Below, one piece after another: positions 59,894 to 64,000 of a stretch of DNA of 64,000 nucleotides (the stretch's first letter is position 1; each line of letters begins with the position of its first letter). Origin of the DNA: Adiantum capillus-veneris (taxonomy: Eukaryota > Streptophyta > Polypodiopsida > Polypodiales > Pteridaceae); assembly GCA_014529385.2 (NCBI GenBank), contig CM043960.1, positions 36,370,781 to 36,434,780 on the forward strand, in the 5' to 3' direction. A program made the position numbers and the translations under genes. The notes beneath the pieces were generated by a model that was given only the letters and a program-made list of their open reading frames with translations, did not search any database and was not told where the DNA came from.

Positions 59894-61525
59894 TTACAAG
59901 TAAGAACACAATCTACGTTTTGGCACCCAGATTTGATCATTTCCTTGATAGTAGCCTTGGGCTTCCAATAGTCGTTTAGGAATCCAACGCCACGTTTTCT
60001 TACTTTTCTTGGAGCGAGCGGTACGTTTCTTACAAGGCTTCTGTTTTTTAGTACTAGCCATGGTCGCTAAAGAAGCTTTAGGGACCCACTTGTATGTTTT
60101 CTTCGTTATATTAGGATGAATCTTGTCAGAAGTTGTATGCATTGCTTGTAGCATATTTAAGGGTACGAGAGGTGGCATTTCATCCCCCTCAAGTGTTACC
60201 CATGTTGTCCGCCTGTTTCCCCAAGTGTCTATGGTTGCCGTTAGGTGGACCCAATCCACATTGTCCGACTCAGTCATCCCATGTAGAACATCCATATAAG
60301 GAGAATCTTCCCCAACATCAGTGTCCGCTTTACACGTGTAACAATATTGCAATGGGGCCGAGTGAACTTTGGTGTCAGATCTATGATCAATTATAAACCT
60401 GTTTCTTAGAGGATGTGCTCGACCAGTTACAAGATCCACTCGAATGACAGAATCTTGGAACTGTAGGTAGACATGGTTTTTGGACCAGTCATGCACCATT
60501 TTTGCTTTCCTCATGAAAGGACGTCCTAAGATCATCTCCGATGCCATAGTGTGTTTGGAGAAATCCATAACAATAAAGGTAATCCTTATTTTATGTCCAA
60601 AGACCTTGATCTTGAGATCTTCTAGCCTCCCAATAGGTTTAACAATAGACCCATTGGCCATCTTCACTACTATTGTTGTGGTCGTAAGGTGAGGTCTTCC
60701 TATAGTTTCCCAACAATTTTTAGTCACAATGCTAACCCCAGCGCCGCCATCAAGGATTCCCTTCACAGTTAATCCCGTAGTAGTGATTGGTATGGTCGCA
60801 TTGGATTTATCACCCTCAAAGTATTGTCCCAACTTGTTAACATGTATTTCTATAACAAGGTTCTCATCTAGGTTGTGTTGTGGATCTAAGTGTTCCTCCT
60901 CTATTGGCATCTCCCCAACTCCATCCATCTGTGCAAATTGTGGTAGCCCAAACTTTAGTTCTCCATTGAGGAAGGCTCGAAGAGCTGAGACTAGCTCAAG
61001 GTCTTTATATAGTTTGGACATGATGGTGGTTCTAACTTCTGAAGACATGAAATCCATCAATTTGGCAATGTTTAACGGCACCTTTTGGGCTTCAGTCCCT
61101 TGACGTGGGGAAGATGGGATCTCCATTTCTTCGATAGGATCAAGTAGTCCCTCTGTAAACATTCTTTCCATCAAGAAGTGAGTACGCCCACTTTCCCATG
61201 ACTTTAAGTCACTTTCTTCTTGGATGACACTAGGTATGGCTAAGGGTCTATGGTCTTGGTGAGGTTGTTGTTGCGTAGGGAACACGGTGTCTGTAATCTG
61301 GATCTTCCTAGGTGTTGGTTCTAGATTCCTTTGGGTATCTTCTACCAAACTCCTTAATTGCTTGACTCGCTCAATCTCCTTTGTAGGGTTTGGATAAGTT
61401 CTTATCTTATTTTTGGATCCTAGCCATTGTGGCTCATGAAGATCTTCCTTGTTGGTTTCTATGTTAGTGGTCGTTTTGGTCTCCATGGTTTCACATGAAT
61501 CAGAATCTTCTTTAGCGTCGTTCAT
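59894..61525 (-). CDS. Linker, retropepsin and W(V/I)PK tail fused in one frame (543 codons)
   Basis: The longest open frame in the window. Residues 1-150 are an acidic/basic linker. About 225-350 form the protease: GILDGGAGVSIVT (D-G-G-A active site), MANGSIVKPIG, ASEMILGRPFM. Residues about 455-543 are the tail: KTYKWVPKASL, a Lys/Arg-rich stretch (KKRTARSKKSKK), WRWIPKRLLEAQGYY and QIWVPKRRL. In A these two parts are separated by RT, integrase and the second retropepsin; here the deletion joins them in frame. No ribosome-level evidence; it may be part of a longer Gag-Pro polyprotein, whose frame just upstream is closed by stops at about 61530-61680. Confidence 0.75.
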   Translation of the reverse strand: MNDAKEDSDSCETMETKTTTNIETNKEDLHEPQWLGSKNKIRTYPNPTKEIERVKQLRSLVEDTQRNLEPTPRKIQITDTVFPTQQQPHQDHRPLAIPSVIQEESDLKSWESGRTHFLMERMFTEGLLDPIEEMEIPSSPRQGTEAQKVPLNIAKLMDFMSSEVRTTIMSKLYKDLELVSALRAFLNGELKFGLPQFAQMDGVGEMPIEEEHLDPQHNLDENLVIEIHVNKLGQYFEGDKSNATIPITTTGLTVKGILDGGAGVSIVTKNCWETIGRPHLTTTTIVVKMANGSIVKPIGRLEDLKIKVFGHKIRITFIVMDFSKHTMASEMILGRPFMRKAKMVHDWSKNHVYLQFQDSVIRVDLVTGRAHPLRNRFIIDHRSDTKVHSAPLQYCYTCKADTDVGEDSPYMDVLHGMTESDNVDWVHLTATIDTWGNRRTTWVTLEGDEMPPLVPLNMLQAMHTTSDKIHPNITKKTYKWVPKASLATMASTKKQKPCKKRTARSKKSKKTWRWIPKRLLEAQGYYQGNDQIWVPKRRLCSYL

Positions 61526-61529
61526 ATAT

Positions 61530-62350
61530 ACGGGGTCGTCACCAGTCCCTATGTTGGTCTTTGAACTGGGGTCTGACTTCGCTGCTTTTTGCGATCTCTT
61601 TCTTCGTGTTTTCTTCTTTTTCTGAGATTGGGCAATTGATGCCGTGTCTCTTTCCTCAAGAATATAATTTTGTTTTTAGAGCATCGATCGTGTGAGTACG
61701 TTTACTGGTACCACAGGTGTACTTTGTGATGGCTCTTCGGTAACTTCAATCAAGTTTAATGGCGTGATCTTTGGTGCATTTGGATTATTTGGACATTGGG
61801 CAATTAAATGATCTATGCCACATCGATTACACATGAGTATCGGCATTGTAGATGTGCTCGCTTGATTGGTTTGCATTAGTGTGGCATTCTTTTGTAGCCT
61901 AATAGGACACTCGGCTACACGATGTGGACCTCCACACTCATAGCATTGAAGAGGTGGTCTCTTAGCAGTGTAATTGATGGCCTCTTGCCGTAAGAGCAGC
62001 TACTTGATATACAGGTTTGACTTGTCCCTAATAGTCCTCCATGTAGTATTGTGGACTTTCTTCAAGCACATCCATCCCATAGGCAATATTAGGATCTATA
62101 TCTTCCTCACAGCCTTCCAAACAAGAAATAGATGACTCACAACCCACTTGATTCACAGAAGTGATTCTCGGATGTGGTGGTTGCGGTCCTACCGCTGGAG
62201 GTGGTAAAGGTGTTGTTTGAACAACATTTTGGGCCCTAGGGACCATGTGTTGTGATGTTTGTTCAAGAGGTGGGGCCGGCTTCAATGCAGGCACTTGAGG
62301 TGTGTTTGTCCATGCTAAGGTTGGTCTATTGGCCATCGCATGCTTAAATA
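61530..62350 (-). pseudogene. Nucleocapsid part of gag, element B
   Basis: Frames 61676-61876 and 62028-62336 plus sequence between them carry CYECGGPHRVAEC (about 61905-61945) and CNRCGIDHLIAQC (about 61795-61835). A Pro-rich linker precedes them. One or two stops or frameshifts (about 61980, 62035) separate the pieces. It would bind element RNA. Confidence 0.75.
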
Positions 62351-63103
62351 CTATGCAATCCTTAGCTTGATGACCATACCTTCCATATGCATTGCAGTTC
62401 CCATTGATTTTACTCTAAAAGTAGGGCATTCACTGGTACTATGCGGTCCATAGCATACTGAGCACCATTGTTGCTTCCTTCTTGGATACATATGATTGTT
62501 TTGCGGAGCACAATTGTCTCTAAGACTCTCTTGAATAGCCTTGGTGAGATCTGCTAAAGTCATCTCAGATATCTTTGGCTCCTTAGCAATAGGCTTTAGG
62601 GTCATTGGCTGATGCCCTGATGCTTGCGAGCTAATAGATTTAGTCTCAACAGACACTCTTTCTCCTTGAATCATTAAATTATCCTCCAATTGGATCGCAT
62701 TGGTGGTGACTGCTTCCCAAGTGGTGATACTTCTAATGACTAAGCCATTGTAGATATCCTTATGTCGTAATCCCCTACTGAATCTATCAAGCAATTGGTT
62801 ATTGTTGAAGCGCTCATTTGGATTACAACGAGAATTCAAATGCTTCAAGCGACTTATAAAGTCTCTCACCGACTCTCCTTCCTCTCGTTGGGCTTTCTAG
62901 AGCTGAGAGGCTACACCCCAAAGTACTCCCTCTCGTATGTATTCTTTTAAGAACAGTCTCCTAAGAGTAGGGTAAATCGTTTTTTCTTCCACCCTCAGGG
63001 TTCTATACCAATCCCCAGCCTTTCCACTTAAGGTTAGGCTTAAAGCATTGCTCTTATGTAGGTCATTGTGTTCTCCTAGAGAATCACATATTTGTTCAAA
63101 CAC
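62351..63103 (-). pseudogene. Capsid part of gag, element B
   Basis: 62897-63103 has SGKAGDWYRTLRVEEKT and 62351-62869 has FISRLKHLNSRCNPNERF, LLDRFSRGLRHKDIYNG and CSVCYGPHSTSEC, the Ty3 capsid C-terminus and first zinc box. A single stop at about 62897 and a frame change near 62400 break it; decay is lighter than in A. Confidence 0.8.
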
Positions 63104-63999
63104 TTCGATATGCTTCTCACATCCCCGTCTCCACTAAATTTTTGTGTGAGCTTGGCTATTTGTACTGCCTTACTTCTAGGCTCTCTATCAAGCGCGTTAC
63201 GTATATTCTCAGCAATAGATCGACCGATAGCTTGAGCAAATGTTGCCAAGTCACCTAAGTGAGCAGGCACCGTGGGTGGAGGTGCTCCAGAGACTACATG
63301 TGGAGTAGGTATTGGCATCGGGCTTGGCGCATAGGAAGCCCTTGGGTTCCACGTTGGGTACGATGTTGTGCCATGTGGTGGTCCAAAGTTCATATATGTG
63401 GTCCTAGGTATAGCAGACGTCAGATGTGACATGCTAATACTAGCCGGTATAGTCCCATGGAAATAAGAACTTGGGTGTTGTGGTTGTGGAGCATAGGTAG
63501 TTGAAACAATGGGAGGGGTAGGGACTACATGAGTGTTATGACCCATAGGTGCATACGATTGGTACACACTTGTAGATACTGTTACAGGCATTGAGCTACC
63601 ATGTATCGGTGCTTTACTAACAAATGAGGTCCATGGCATGTTTCTCGGCATGCCCATTATTGGGGTAGGATTGGTAGCCGTGGTGTCATCAAGGGAAAGA
63701 TGAGCTAGACTTGGAAAGGTGAAGCTATCACTTGTGGGCTCAGATTGCATTGAGACCCATGGAGAAACAACATATGGGGGATCCATCGGACTTATCGAGG
63801 GAGCCTCCATTTGCGATAAGGTCGGTTGTTTAGCCTTCCCTGTATCCAAGAATCTCATGAGACACGTTGAAGGCATGTTGATCCCCTTGTTCTGTCTCTC
63901 TAACTCAATGACCCTATGGATGACCTCACAAACTCTTTGTTGTTGATCCTCTACACTAGTAGCACCCATTGTGGATTGTAGGACATCTAACCAACCCAC
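63076..63999 (-). CDS. N-terminal gag frame of element B (307 codons, partial)
   Basis: Begins at the window edge with the same MGWLDVLQST sequence as A at 4205. Residues 1-60 are helical with EDQQQRVCEVIHRVIELERQ; residues 70-230 are Pro/Ser/Thr/Met-rich; the last 70 hold AHLGDLATFAQAIGRSIAENIRNAL, leading into the capsid. The true start may lie beyond the window. The frame overlaps the next one at 63076-63103 by a frameshift. Confidence 0.75.
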   Translation of the reverse strand: MGWLDVLQSTMGATSVEDQQQRVCEVIHRVIELERQNKGINMPSTCLMRFLDTGKAKQPTLSQMEAPSISPMDPPYVVSPWVSMQSEPTSDSFTFPSLAHLSLDDTTATNPTPIMGMPRNMPWTSFVSKAPIHGSSMPVTVSTSVYQSYAPMGHNTHVVPTPPIVSTTYAPQPQHPSSYFHGTIPASISMSHLTSAIPRTTYMNFGPPHGTTSYPTWNPRASYAPSPMPIPTPHVVSGAPPPTVPAHLGDLATFAQAIGRSIAENIRNALDREPRSKAVQIAKLTQKFSGDGDVRSISKCLNKYVIL

Positions 64000-64000
64000 A

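Larger units (their letters stand above)
57221..64000 (-). mobile_element. Ty3 element 'B', internally deleted relative of A (runs off window)
   Basis: On the minus strand the window holds gag, protease, 3' tail, purine tracts and 3' LTR; the 5' LTR is beyond 64000. Gag and protease match element A closely. RT, RNase H, integrase and the second retropepsin of A (about 8103-11790) are absent. The junction at about 60121-60128 has a short shared acaaga sequence, as in microhomology deletion. Confidence 0.9.

Noticed and set aside
60133-60396. Plus-strand frames opposite element B pol (60133-61103)
   Set aside because: Antisense shadows of the 543-codon frame; the same shadows occur at 7100-7507 and 7833-8192 in A.

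Overview
This window is nuclear DNA of a land plant with a large, repeat-rich genome. It holds one recognisable host gene, an SGS3-like XS-domain gene with short introns. The rest is dominated by plant-type LTR retrotransposons (Ty3 and Ty1/copia), LINEs, GA/TG microsatellites and tandem repeats. No bacterial, organellar, tRNA, rRNA or CRISPR feature was seen. The species cannot be fixed from the sequence; a non-seed or other large-genome vascular plant is possible but is inference.

Layout. 1-2161: flanking DNA with no recognised gene. 2162-14915 (+): Ty3 element 'A', with LTRs, a tRNA-Asp-type primer site, decayed gag, protease, RT and integrase, then an unusual 3' extension carrying a second retropepsin-like segment and W(V/I)PK repeats. 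15973-17136 (+): a 5'-truncated LINE with a 17-bp target duplication. 18.0-19.2 kb: microsatellite and 76-bp tandem array. 20.4-35.6 kb (+): a three-layer nest. A LINE is split by a Ty1/copia element (21234-32041), whose RNase H region is in turn split by a young gag-protease-only LTR element (25686-31352) carrying a 0.5-kb C-rich tract. 38244-40323 (+): the SGS3-like gene, four exons and about 456 codons. 40.4-42.1 kb: Ty1/copia debris on both strands.

42.06-50.7 kb (-): two truncated, related Ty3 chromovirus-type copies, a 5' LTR plus gag and a pol end plus chromodomain plus 3' LTR, separated by about 0.7 kb. The gag half is interrupted by an element with three LTR copies (43094-46928). 50709-57136 (-): a young non-autonomous LTR element with perfect GGGTT target duplication, 1.3-1.4 kb LTRs carrying a 33-bp (11-codon) array, and only a gag relic inside. 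57221-64000 (-): Ty3 element 'B', a relative of A that runs off the window. It has lost about 3.7 kb (RT, RNase H, integrase, second retropepsin) so that its protease reading frame continues uninterrupted into the W(V/I)PK tail.

How the parts relate. The autonomous elements here (A, the copia, the LINE, the chromoviruses) are all broken by stops, frameshifts or deletions. The youngest-looking insertions (25686-31352 and 50709-57136) and B lack RT and integrase and would need enzymes from elsewhere. The only host gene is in a family known to work with RDR6 in double-stranded-RNA-dependent silencing, the pathway type that acts on such elements.
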